A stretch of DNA of 64,000 nucleotides from positions 2,232,001 through 2,296,000 of the forward strand of contig NZ_QTUA01000001.1 of NCBI RefSeq assembly GCF_003386865.1, in the 5' to 3' direction. Within the stretch, counting starts at the first letter, position 1. Every line of letters begins with the position of its first letter. The translations under genes were made by a program, and so were the position numbers. This DNA is from Calidifontibacter indicus (GTDB lineage Bacteria > Actinomycetota > Actinomycetes > Actinomycetales > Dermatophilaceae). Positions 16,061-25,122 of the stretch are shown in pieces. Under the pieces are notes generated by a model that worked only from the letters and a program-made list of their open reading frames with translations, did not search any database and was not told the DNA's origin.

Positions 16061-18148
16061 ATGTCGACCGAACTGTTGGACAACGCCGTCGAACGCGTCC
16101 TGGGAGCCCTCGCCGGCCCGGGCGCGCAGCTGAGGGACGGCCAGGGCGAAGCGCTCGAGCATCTCACCCACCCGGGTGCGCGGGTGCTCGTCGTGCAAGC
16201 CACCGGGTGGGGCAAGTCGGCCGTCTACTGGATCGCCACCTCGATGCTGCGCGATCGCGGCGAAGGCGCCACCTTGGTGGTCTCGCCGTTGCTGTCGCTG
16301 ATGCGGGATCAGGTCGCCGCCGCCGAGCGCGCCGGTCTGGTGGCGGCCACCCTCAACTCCGCCAACATCGACGACTGGTCGCGCATCGAGGCCGAGCTCG
16401 CCGCCGACCGCATCGACGTGCTGCTCGTCTCGCCCGAACGGCTCGCCAATCCGGGATTCGGCGCCCGGGTGCTCGACGCCCTCACCGGACGACTCGGCAT
16501 GGTGGTCGTCGACGAGGCCCACGCGGTGAGCGACTGGGGTCACGACTTCCGCCCCGACTACCGCCGGGTGGTCGATGTGCTCGGACGCCTCAACCCGCAG
16601 ACCCCGGTGCTCGCCACGACCGCGACCGCGAACGCGCGCGTCGTGGAAGACGTTGCGGCACAGCTGGGTTCAGACACTCTCGTGTTGCGCGGACCGCTCG
16701 CACGTTCGAGCCTCACCCTCGCGGTGACCCCGCAGATGGACCCGCTCGCACGGTTCGCCTGGGTGGCCGACCACCTGCCCAAACTTCCCGGCTCGGGCAT
16801 CATCTACACGCTCACCGTCGCCGATGCCGAACGTCTCGCCGAGGTGCTGCGCACCCGACACGGCGCCGACCCGTCGCTGCAGGTGGCGGCCTACACCGGT
16901 CAGCTCGACGGCGCCGAACGCGAGCGACTCGAGGAGGGGCTGCGTCGCAACGAGCTGAAGGCACTCGTGGCCACCTCGGCGCTCGGGATGGGCTACGACA
17001 AGCCCGACCTGGGGTTCGTCGTGCACGTCGGCGCCCCGCCGTCCCCGGTGTCGTACTACCAGCAGGTCGGCCGTGCCGGCCGTGCGATCGACCATGCTCT
17101 CGTGACACTGCTGCCGTCGGCCTCCGACGAGTCGGTCTGGGACTACTTCGCCACCGCGACCATCCCGCGACCGAAGGAGGTCGAGCGGGTGCTCGAGATC
17201 CTGCGCGGGGTCGACGGGCCGATGTCGGTCGTCGCCTTGGAGGCGGAGTCGGGCGTGCGACGCACCCGTGTCGAATTGATGCTCAAACAGCTGGCCGTCG
17301 ACGACATCGTCACCCGCAGCACCGACGGCTGGACGGTGACCGGCAAGGAGTGGCGTTACGACCAGGAACACTACGACTCGGTGCTTGCAACGCGGCGGCG
17401 CGAGGCGGAGATCATGCGCCGCTACGTGCGTGGGCAGGGCTGCCTGATGCAACTGCTGCAGGAGTCGCTCGACGATCCGTCGGCGGCGCCGTGCGGACGA
17501 TGCTCGGTGTGCACCGGCGGCCTGCCCGACGGACTGGTGGGCGAGGCGTCCGCCGACACGATGCGTGGGGTCCGTCGGGTGCTGCGCACCGAACGACACG
17601 TATTGGAGCCGCGCAAGATGTGGCCCGGTGGGGCCTTCGGTACTCGCGGCAAGATTCCGGTCGCTGTCGCGGCCGACGCAGGGCGGGTGCTGGTGCACGC
17701 CGACGCACCGGAATGGTCGGACTCGCTGGCCGGCTGTCTTGCCGACGGGTCGGCTGCCGACCCCGAACTGCTCGAACACGCGGTGCACACGCTGTCGGAC
17801 TGGGCGCAGAGCTGGACGCAGCGGCCGACCTGCGTGGTGTCGGTCGCACCCGGCGGCCTCCCGGCACTCGTGCAGTCGGTCGCCGAGCACCTCGCTGCGG
17901 CTGGTCGCTTGCCGTATGCGAACTGGCCGGTCGAGCGCGTGCCCTCCGATCTGCCGAGCGCTGATGAAGCCGCCGCGTTGAAGGAGCGTCTCGGTGCCGG
18001 GCCGCAGGCTCCGGTCAGCGAACACACCGTCCTGCTCATCATCGACCGCACCTCGTCCGGCTGGGCCGCCACGGTCGCCGCGGCCGTGCTGCGTGGGCAG
18101 GGTGCGACGCGGGTGCTGCCCTTGGTTGTGCACCGCACGGTGGGGTAG
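16061..18148 (+). CDS. RecQ-type ATP-dependent DNA helicase with C-terminal phosphoribosyltransferase-like tail
   Basis: Superfamily 2 helicase of 695 aa. Motif 0/I reads LRDGQGEALEHL and QATGWGKSAVYW; motif Ia SPLLSLMRDQ; motif II VVVDEAHAVSDWGHDFRP; motif III LATTATAN; motif V ATSALGMGYDKPD; motif VI YQQVGRAGR. A RecQ-C-like region with a compact zinc knuckle CGRCSVC follows at about residue 480. The last 170 residues are not typical of E. coli RecQ; they end with LLIIDRTSSGWAATVAA, resembling the PRPP loop of phosphoribosyltransferases. It lacks an HRDC domain. The ATG at 16061 is chosen over an in-frame codon 30 nt upstream. Confidence 0.9.
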   Translation: MSTELLDNAVERVLGALAGPGAQLRDGQGEALEHLTHPGARVLVVQATGWGKSAVYWIATSMLRDRGEGATLVVSPLLSLMRDQVAAAERAGLVAATLNSANIDDWSRIEAELAADRIDVLLVSPERLANPGFGARVLDALTGRLGMVVVDEAHAVSDWGHDFRPDYRRVVDVLGRLNPQTPVLATTATANARVVEDVAAQLGSDTLVLRGPLARSSLTLAVTPQMDPLARFAWVADHLPKLPGSGIIYTLTVADAERLAEVLRTRHGADPSLQVAAYTGQLDGAERERLEEGLRRNELKALVATSALGMGYDKPDLGFVVHVGAPPSPVSYYQQVGRAGRAIDHALVTLLPSASDESVWDYFATATIPRPKEVERVLEILRGVDGPMSVVALEAESGVRRTRVELMLKQLAVDDIVTRSTDGWTVTGKEWRYDQEHYDSVLATRRREAEIMRRYVRGQGCLMQLLQESLDDPSAAPCGRCSVCTGGLPDGLVGEASADTMRGVRRVLRTERHVLEPRKMWPGGAFGTRGKIPVAVAADAGRVLVHADAPEWSDSLAGCLADGSAADPELLEHAVHTLSDWAQSWTQRPTCVVSVAPGGLPALVQSVAEHLAAAGRLPYANWPVERVPSDLPSADEAAALKERLGAGPQAPVSEHTVLLIIDRTSSGWAATVAAAVLRGQGATRVLPLVVHRTVG

Positions 18149-18289
18149 CGATCGCGCGAGCGAAGCGAGCCCGAGCCGATACCCGACCGTGTCCAAACCA
18201 GTTGATTCTCAACGTGATTTGATCCACAGCCCCTCGGGTCGGTGTCGTTTGTCCACAGGTCGTCTGCGACTGATTGTGGGTGTCGGTGG

Positions 18290-18305
18290 TCGTACATATG
18301 TTTGA
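18290..18305. promoter_or_regulatory. Probable LexA (SOS) box
   Basis: TCGTACATATGTTTGA matches the actinobacterial SOS consensus TCGAACNNNNGTTCGA at 10 of the 12 fixed positions and is centred on the palindrome ACATATGT. It ends 3 nt before the ATG of the HNH nuclease gene, where LexA would block initiation. The identification is by consensus only. Confidence 0.55.
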
Positions 18306-18308
18306 TTC

Positions 18309-19972
18309 ATGGCCACCAGTTACGAGATCGATGAGCCTCTGAGCGAGGTCGAACTCGAGCTGCTCGAATCGGTGTTGAGTCGCAAGACGTATCGGGTGCG
18401 CCCGGTGATCACGCAGCATTCCTCGGCGACGGACATGCTGGCTGCGGCGGCGCAGTTGTGTCGGGATGCGTTCGCCAAGATCGACACCGACACGATCCGC
18501 GCGGGTGAGGGTGCGGCCACGGGGCGGGTGTCGTCGGTGGAGGAGCTGCGGTCGTTGGAGGAGACGATCCGTGCGGCCGCGGTGACGGGTTCGGTGGTGC
18601 AGGCCGCTTCGGCGATCGCGATGGCGAGGTACGCGGCGATCGACCGGGAAGTGATCGATTCCGACACCGGGTTCGCGGTGCCGGTCGAACGGCCCATCGG
18701 GCATCAGGCGGACTTCGCCGACACTGATTTGGCCGCGGCCTGCCGGTTGGCGCCCCGGACGGCCTCGACCCGGTTGGGTGCCGCGGTGACGGCGTGTACG
18801 AAAACCCCGCGGCTGGTCGAGGCCGCGGTCGCGGGTGGGGTGCCGTTCTGGAAGGTGAACCTCGTCGCGGCCGAAGTCGCCGACGCCTCCCGTGAGACCG
18901 CAGCCTTGGTCGAGGCGGAGTTGTTGGGGTCGCGCGGGTTCGCATCGTGGGGGTTCCAGAAACTGAAGTCGACTGTGCGAGCTCTGGTGACCCGGTGGGA
19001 AGCCGACGCCGCGAAACAAACGAGAAAGCGGACCGCGCGGGAGGCGATCGGGGTCTGGGCCGACGCCTCCGACATCCCCGGACTCTCGGAGTTACGTGCG
19101 GTGGGTCCGGCGGATCAGATCGCGAAGATCCACGCCGCGCTCGACCACTTGGCCGACACCTGGCGTAAACACCCCGAACAACACGCCAAAGCGCACCCCG
19201 AGCACTACTCGCAGGGTTCGGAACCGGGCGCAGCCTTCAAGCCGACACTGGGCCAGCTACGCCTCGACGCGTTGTGTGACCTCGTCACTGAAGGCTGCGA
19301 CATCGGGGTCCACCTCGTCATCCACGTCCCCTTCGAACGCACCAACGCCACCAGCGACGACCATGACGACAGCAGTGACTGCGCCGACAACGGCGAAGGC
19401 GCCGGTCCGCAGGCGGCAAGCGATCCAGGTCCTCCCGAAAATGACTGTGACACAGCCGATCCGGAGACATCACACGGCTCGACCGGCCCACCAGATGGTG
19501 ACGCCCATGGGAGGCCCCGCACTGACTGGGCGGAGATCCCCGGCATCGGGTTGGTCGCACCGGACACCGTCGATGCGCTGGTCGACCGGTTCGGCTGCCG
19601 GCTGACCCGGGTGCTGTTCGACGCCGACACCGGCATCACCGCGCAAACAGCGTCCGCACGCTACGAACCGCCACCGAAGATCCGGGAGTTCGTGCATTGC
19701 GGGACCGGTCGTGCCGGTTCCCCGGATGCAGCCGACCCGCGATCCGCTGCGACGAAGACCATGTGCAGGAATGGCCAACCGGCGACACCAAGGGCGCGAA
19801 CCTCGCCGCGATGTGCCGGCACCACCACGACGCCAAGACCAAAGGCCACTGGGACGTCGAAATGACCGACGACGGCATCTGTACCTGGATCAGCCGCACC
19901 GGCCGCCGCTACACCACGTACCCCGACAGCGACAGCGGCCGCACCGAGAAGAATCCACCCGAGCCACGTTGA
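18309..19972 (+). pseudogene. DUF222 / HNH endonuclease, single-base frameshift
   Basis: The first frame (18309 to about 19697) encodes the DUF222 region of actinobacterial 13E12-type HNH proteins, ending SARYEPPPKIREFVH. The HNH nuclease domain then continues in another frame from about 19697: LRDRSCRFPGCSRPAIRCDE, DHVQEWPTGD, NLAAMCRHHHDAKT, ending at 19972. Restoring one base near 19697 (CATTGCGG read as CATTTGCGG) would join them as IREFVHLRDRSCRFPGC, the family consensus. As given, the first frame runs on to 19865 with a non-homologous tail and has no HNH motif. This is either decay or a sequence error. A LexA-like box lies immediately upstream. Confidence 0.85.
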
Positions 19973-20026
19973 GCCGCCAGAGTCGCATCGGGCCACCAGC
20001 GTCACATCGAGCCAGCCGCGATCTTC

Positions 20027-20239
20027 TCAACCGGTGTGTGCGCGTGCCCGGCGGCATCCGGCGATGAACCCGACGAACGCGAGAACGACGAGCACGGCGG
20101 CGCATGCCATCGTCGGCCAGTTCCACGACGTCAGGTTGGTCGGTGCGACATTGCTGCAGCAGCGCGCCGGCGAAGCACGATGCCGTGACACCACTGACGA
20201 AGCAGTCGAAGCAGACGATGCAGAGATCACGACCCCCAT
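20027..20239 (-). CDS. Small putative membrane protein (doubtful)
   Basis: This 70-codon frame lies in the 320-bp gap between the HNH gene and dinB. It ends with a hydrophobic helix (TMACAAVLVVLAFVGFIAGC, about residues 45-64) followed by an Arg-rich tail. The alternative frame starting at 20243 has better codon bias in its first 30 codons and a hydrophobic Cys-rich run (LCIVCFDCFVSGVTASCFAG), so the true gene could be a two-helix protein split by an indel. No family is recognised. Otherwise the gap holds nothing I can identify. Confidence 0.25.
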   Translation of the reverse strand: MGVVISASSASTASSVVSRHRASPARCCSNVAPTNLTSWNWPTMACAAVLVVLAFVGFIAGCRRARAHTG

Positions 20240-20296
20240 CCACCGAGGCACCCGTGCCCCAGACGTCAACGCGCGGTGACGGGCCAGAATGAACGG

Positions 20297-21631
20297 GTGA
20301 GAACTCGTCCGAGCGTGTTGCACCTCGACCTCGACGCCTTCTTCGCCGCCGTCGAACAGCGTGACAAGCCGAGCCTGCGCGGCAAACCGGTGGTCGTGGG
20401 CGGCACCGGCGGACGCGGTGTCGTGGCGACAGCGTCGTACGAGGCGAGGGTGTTCGGGGCGAGGTCGGCGATGCCGACGGCGCAGGCCAGGCGTCTGTGC
20501 CCGCCGGGCACCGCGTTCCTCAGCCCGCGCGGCGCCGCGTATCGACGGTCGAGCGCTCTGGTCATGGAGTTGCTGCACGAACTCTCGCCCACCGTCGAGC
20601 AGGTGTCGGTCGACGAGGCGTACGTCGACCTGGCCGATGGCGACATCGAAGACTTCTCGGTCGAGGCCCTGCGCCCGCGGATCGAAATGTTGCTGGCCGA
20701 GATCTCCACTGCGACAGGCGGACTGACCGCCAGCGTCGGTGTCGCAAGCTCGAAGCAGATGGCGAAGATCGGTTCCGACCTCGACAAACCGAACGGTCTG
20801 GTGATCGTTCCGGCCGGGCACGAGGTGGAGGTGCTCGCGCCGCTGCCCGTCCGTGTGCTCGGCGGCGTCGGCCCGGTGACGGGGGAGCGGCTGCGCACCT
20901 TCGGAGTCGAGGCGGTCGCCGACCTCCAGCGCATGTCGGTCACCGACCTCGTCAGCATCTTCGGCGAGTCGCACGGACGCGGCCTGCACGAGATGGCGTT
21001 CGCCCGCGACGACCGTCCGGTGGTCACCGAGCGCGAGGCGAAGAGCATCTCGGCCGAGGAGACCTTTCCGATCGACATCGCCGACTCGGCGGTGCTCGAC
21101 CGTGAACTCGTCAAACTGGTCGAGCGGGTCACCGCCCGACTGCTCGAGCACGGACACTTCGCGCGCACGATGACCATCAAGGTGCGCCACGGCGACTTCT
21201 CCACCTTCACCCGGTCGGAGAGCACCCTGCACCCGACCGGCGACCTGGCCGCGATCCTCGCCGTCGCCCGCCGTCTGCTCTCGGCCGCCGACACCGCCGC
21301 CGGCCTGCGACTGCTGGGGTTCGGCGTGTCGGGCATGTCGCCCCATGCGCAGGAGCGGATGGCGTTCGACGAGGAGGAGGTCGTCGAACCGTCCCCGGCG
21401 CAAGCGGTGACGGCTCACGACCTCGACGAAGGTTGGGGACGCGACCCGCACACCTGGTCGCCCGGGGCCGACGTCCGCCACGAGGAGCACGGCGCCGGCT
21501 GGGTGTGGGGCAGTGGGCTGGGCCGGGTCACGGTGCGGTTCGAGGGCCCGACGACCGGCCCGGGGCCGGTGCGCACCTTCCGAAGTGACGATCCTCACTT
21601 GTCCACGGCCGATCCACCCGACTGGAGTTGA
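20297..21631 (+). CDS. dinB: DNA polymerase IV (Y-family)
   Basis: Translesion polymerase of 444 aa. It has LHLDLDAFFAAVEQ (catalytic Asp), SVDEAYVDL (catalytic Asp-Glu), SVGVASSKQMAKIGSDLDKP and the thumb helix-hairpin-helix LGGVGPVTGERLRTFGV. After the little-finger domain there is an extra 75 residues: an acidic linker, then a small basic-hydrophobic module, HEEHGAGWVWGSGLGRVTVR, like the C-terminal Tudor-like fold of UvrD/PcrA. The GTG at 20297 gives the usual MRTRPSVLHLDLD opening; an in-frame GTG at 20276 would add 7 residues. No beta-clamp box or SOS box is obvious. Confidence 0.92.
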   Translation: MRTRPSVLHLDLDAFFAAVEQRDKPSLRGKPVVVGGTGGRGVVATASYEARVFGARSAMPTAQARRLCPPGTAFLSPRGAAYRRSSALVMELLHELSPTVEQVSVDEAYVDLADGDIEDFSVEALRPRIEMLLAEISTATGGLTASVGVASSKQMAKIGSDLDKPNGLVIVPAGHEVEVLAPLPVRVLGGVGPVTGERLRTFGVEAVADLQRMSVTDLVSIFGESHGRGLHEMAFARDDRPVVTEREAKSISAEETFPIDIADSAVLDRELVKLVERVTARLLEHGHFARTMTIKVRHGDFSTFTRSESTLHPTGDLAAILAVARRLLSAADTAAGLRLLGFGVSGMSPHAQERMAFDEEEVVEPSPAQAVTAHDLDEGWGRDPHTWSPGADVRHEEHGAGWVWGSGLGRVTVRFEGPTTGPGPVRTFRSDDPHLSTADPPDWS

Positions 21632-21668
21632 ACCCGCAGGAGACCCGGCTCTGGATACTGTTGGCCGG

Positions 21669-24600
21669 GTGACGATCCGGGTTGCCCTCCACCACCGCAC
21701 GACGTACACCTTCGACGAGCCGGTGACGGTGCACCCGCATGTCGTCCGGCTGCGACCGGCACCGCACAGTCGCACTCCGATCGAGTCGTATTCGCTGTCG
21801 GTCTCGCCGAAGAACCACTTCATCAACTGGCAGCAGGACCCGTTCGGCAACTACCTCGCCCGGCTGGTCTTCCCCGAGCGCGTCAAGGAACTCGACATCA
21901 CCGTCGACCTGGTCGCCGACATGACGGTGATCAACCCCTTCGACTTCTTCGTCGAGGAGTACGCCGAGCACTTCCCGTTCGAGTACGCCCCCGACCTGCG
22001 TGCCGATCTGGAGCCCTACCTGCGCCCGGTCGACGACGGCGACGAGGGCAGCGGCCCCTCGCCGCAGGTGCGGGAATGGATCGACAAGGCGGTTGCCGAC
22101 GCCCGCTCCGGCGAGGACGACCCGCGCATCGTCGACTTCCTGGTCGCGATGAACAGCGCTGTGAACCGGTCGGTTTCGTACTCCGTGCGGATGGAGCACG
22201 GCGTGCAGACACCGCAGGAGACCCTCGATCGAGGTATCGGGTCGTGCCGTGACAGTGCCTGGCTGCTGGTGTCGGCGCTGCGCGAAGCCGGCCTGGCCGC
22301 CCGATTCGTCTCGGGCTATCTCGTTCAGCTCACCTCCGACGTGAAGGCGCTCGACGGACCCGACGGTCCGACCGAGGACTTCACCGACCTGCATGCCTGG
22401 GCCGAGGTGTTCGTGCCGGGCGCCGGATGGATCGGACTCGACGCGACCAGTGGCCTCTTCGCAGGCGAGGGGCACATCCCGCTGTGCGCCACGCCCCACC
22501 CGTCCGCCGCGGCACCGATCACCGGAGCCACCGCACCCGTCGGTGTCAGCTTCGATTTCGAGAACACCGTCACCCGCATCTTCGAAGACCCGCGCGTCAC
22601 CAAGCCCTACTCCGACGTGCAGTGGGAGAAGGTGCGCGAGCTCGGACGCCACGTCGACGAACTGCTCGAGGCGGGCGACGTGCGGCTCACCATGGGCGGC
22701 GAGCCCACCTTCGTCTCCGCAGGCGACACCTCGACCCCGCAGTGGGAGACCGCGGCCGACGGCCCCGAGAAGCGCAAGCTCGCCACCGAACTCGCCGCGA
22801 CGCTGCGCACCCGCTACGCCGAAGGCGGCATCACCCACCACGGTCAGGGCAAGTGGTATCCGGGAGAACCGTTGCCGCGCTGGCAGATCGGCCTCATCTG
22901 GCGGGCCGACGGACAACAGATGTGGCAGCACCCCGACCTGCTCGACGACCCGTGGGGCGACGCGCGTGTGCCCGACGACGAGCAGGAGAAGGCGACCGCC
23001 GTCCGTGACTTCGCCCAACACCTCGCCGCCCGACTCGGGCTGCCCGACGACGTGGTGCGCGCGGCCTACGAAGACCCGATCACGCAGTGGCACAACGAGA
23101 TCCGCCAACCCGCCGGGGAGAAGCCGGGCGACGACGTCGACGCGCTCGACCCGGACCGTGCGCAGAAGCTCGCCGCGAAGGAGCAGGCACCCGAGCTGCC
23201 GACCGGCTGGGTGTTGCCGATCTTCCCAAACTCGGACGGCGACGGCTGGGGGAGCGCGATCTGGCGCACCCGCCGCGACCACCTCTACCTCACCCCGGGC
23301 ACCTCACCGATGGGCCTACGGTTGCCGCTGAGCTCGATCGCCTGGACCGAAGCACCGTTCACGCCCGACGCCTCGCCGTTCGCGGCGTCCGGCACGCTCC
23401 CCACACCCGAAGAACTCGCCTCGGACGACGTCGCGCCGGCCACCCTGCACGACATCGAGGAATCGCCGAGCACCGCGCTGACCGTCGAGGCCCGCGACGG
23501 GCACCTGTTCGTCTTCCTGCCGCCGCTGTCGGAACTCGACGACGCCCTACTCATGCTCGCAGCGATCGAGCAGGCCGCTGTCGCCACCGGCACCCCAGTG
23601 GTGCTCGAGGGATACGCGCCGCCCAGCGGTGCCGGACGGCTCAAGTCGCTGACCGTCACCCCCGACCCCGGCGTCATCGAGGTCAACGTGCAGCCCACCT
23701 CGTCGTGGGAGGAGTTGGAAGACCTCACCACCACGCTCTTCGACGACGCGCGCCGCACCCGCCTGGCCACCGAGAAGTTCGACCTCGACGGCACACACAC
23801 CGGCACCGGCGGCGGCAACCACATCACCCTCGGCGGCTCGACACCGAAGGACTCCCCGCTGCTGCGCCGTCCCGACCTGCTGCGCAGCCTGATCACCTTC
23901 TGGCAGCACCACCCGGCGCTGTCGTATGTGTTCTCCGGACGCTTCATCGGCCCGACCAGCCAGTCGCCGCGCGTCGACGAAGGACGCCACGAGACGCTCT
24001 ACGAACTCGAGATCGCCTTCCACGAACTCGACCGCGTCACAAAGGAATCCGGCGGCGAGCCGCGGCCGTGGCTGACCGACCGACTGCTGCGCCACCTGCT
24101 GACCGACATCACCGGCAACACCCACCGCAGCGAGTTCTGCATCGACAAGCTCTACAGCCCCGACTCCGACCGCGGCCGCCTCGGCATCCTCGAACTGCGC
24201 GGCTTCGAAATGCCCCCGCACGCGCGAATGTCGCTGGTGCAGGCATTGCTCGTGCGCACCCTGGTCGCCCGGTTCTGGAACGAGCCGTACGAGGGCGCCC
24301 TGGTGCGCTGGGGTTCCCGGTTGCACGACCGATTCCTGTTGCCCGCGTTCGCCGCAGCCGACCTGCGCGACGTGGTGGCCGACCTCAACCGGTTCCTGGA
24401 GAACAACGGCAACGGCGACGAGCACCGGTTCGACCCGGCGTGGTTCGACCCGTTCCTGGAGTTCCGCTTCCCCCGGCTCGGCGAGACCGACGTCGACGGG
24501 GTGCACCTCGAACTGCGTCAGGCCGTCGAACCCTGGCACGTGCTGGGGGAGGAGGTGTCGGCCGGAGGGACCGCTCGCTACGTCGACTCCTCGGTCGAGA

Positions 24601-25085
24601 AGGTGCAGGTCGCCGCGACCGGTCTGGTGCCCGGACGCCACGTCGTCACCTGCAACGGCATCCCCGTTCCGATGTCGCCGGTGTCCGGATCGGGTTGGGG
24701 CACAGGCAGCCCCGGCACCGCCGGTGCGCCCGACACGGCGGTCGGTGGCGTTCGGTACCGCGCGTGGGCACCGCCGTCCGCCCTGCACCCGACGATCGGG
24801 GTGCACTCGCCGTTGGTGTTCGACCTGGTCGACCGCTGGAACGGGCTGTCGTTGGGCGGGTTCACCTATCACGTCGTGCACCCGGGTGGCCGGGCGTTCG
24901 AGACCTACCCGGTGAACGCGGCCGAGGCCGAATCGCGCCGCAACAGCCGGTTCGAGGCGCTCGGACACACCTCGGGGCCGATCGACACCTCGACCTGGCC
25001 GGCCGACACCCAGGTGCGACACGGCGGCGGCGAGTACCCGTCGACCCTGGATCTGCGCCGATTCCTGCCCGGGCACCGCGACTGA
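21669..25085 (+). CDS. Transglutaminase-like / DUF2126 (predicted amidoligase) fusion protein
   Basis: A 1138-aa two-part protein. Residues 1-290 form a transglutaminase-like domain with N-terminal beta region and the full triad: Cys193 in GIGSCRDSAWLL, His242 in LHAWAEVF, Asp258 in GLDATSG. Residues about 330-1138 are DUF2126, predicted on family grounds to be a COOH-NH2 ligase of glutamine-synthetase fold; visible elements include MGGEPTFVSAGD, GKWYPGEPLPRWQIG, HTGTGGGNHITLGG and ELRGFEMPPHARMSL. The GTG at 21669 follows TACTGT by 7 nt. It starts a three-gene operon with an ATP-grasp/alpha-E protein and a second transglutaminase, a set predicted to make and process a small peptide; no product is known. 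Confidence 0.92.
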   Translation: MTIRVALHHRTTYTFDEPVTVHPHVVRLRPAPHSRTPIESYSLSVSPKNHFINWQQDPFGNYLARLVFPERVKELDITVDLVADMTVINPFDFFVEEYAEHFPFEYAPDLRADLEPYLRPVDDGDEGSGPSPQVREWIDKAVADARSGEDDPRIVDFLVAMNSAVNRSVSYSVRMEHGVQTPQETLDRGIGSCRDSAWLLVSALREAGLAARFVSGYLVQLTSDVKALDGPDGPTEDFTDLHAWAEVFVPGAGWIGLDATSGLFAGEGHIPLCATPHPSAAAPITGATAPVGVSFDFENTVTRIFEDPRVTKPYSDVQWEKVRELGRHVDELLEAGDVRLTMGGEPTFVSAGDTSTPQWETAADGPEKRKLATELAATLRTRYAEGGITHHGQGKWYPGEPLPRWQIGLIWRADGQQMWQHPDLLDDPWGDARVPDDEQEKATAVRDFAQHLAARLGLPDDVVRAAYEDPITQWHNEIRQPAGEKPGDDVDALDPDRAQKLAAKEQAPELPTGWVLPIFPNSDGDGWGSAIWRTRRDHLYLTPGTSPMGLRLPLSSIAWTEAPFTPDASPFAASGTLPTPEELASDDVAPATLHDIEESPSTALTVEARDGHLFVFLPPLSELDDALLMLAAIEQAAVATGTPVVLEGYAPPSGAGRLKSLTVTPDPGVIEVNVQPTSSWEELEDLTTTLFDDARRTRLATEKFDLDGTHTGTGGGNHITLGGSTPKDSPLLRRPDLLRSLITFWQHHPALSYVFSGRFIGPTSQSPRVDEGRHETLYELEIAFHELDRVTKESGGEPRPWLTDRLLRHLLTDITGNTHRSEFCIDKLYSPDSDRGRLGILELRGFEMPPHARMSLVQALLVRTLVARFWNEPYEGALVRWGSRLHDRFLLPAFAAADLRDVVADLNRFLENNGNGDEHRFDPAWFDPFLEFRFPRLGETDVDGVHLELRQAVEPWHVLGEEVSAGGTARYVDSSVEKVQVAATGLVPGRHVVTCNGIPVPMSPVSGSGWGTGSPGTAGAPDTAVGGVRYRAWAPPSALHPTIGVHSPLVFDLVDRWNGLSLGGFTYHVVHPGGRAFETYPVNAAEAESRRNSRFEALGHTSGPIDTSTWPADTQVRHGGGEYPSTLDLRRFLPGHRD

Positions 25086-25122
25086 CCGGCATCCGGTCGG
25101 TGCCGCCTCATAGGGTGGACGC

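Noticed and set aside
19697-19972. A separate small HNH nuclease gene starting at TTG 19697
   Set aside because: The segment is exactly the missing C-terminal domain of the upstream DUF222 frame and has no ribosome site, so one frameshifted gene is simpler.
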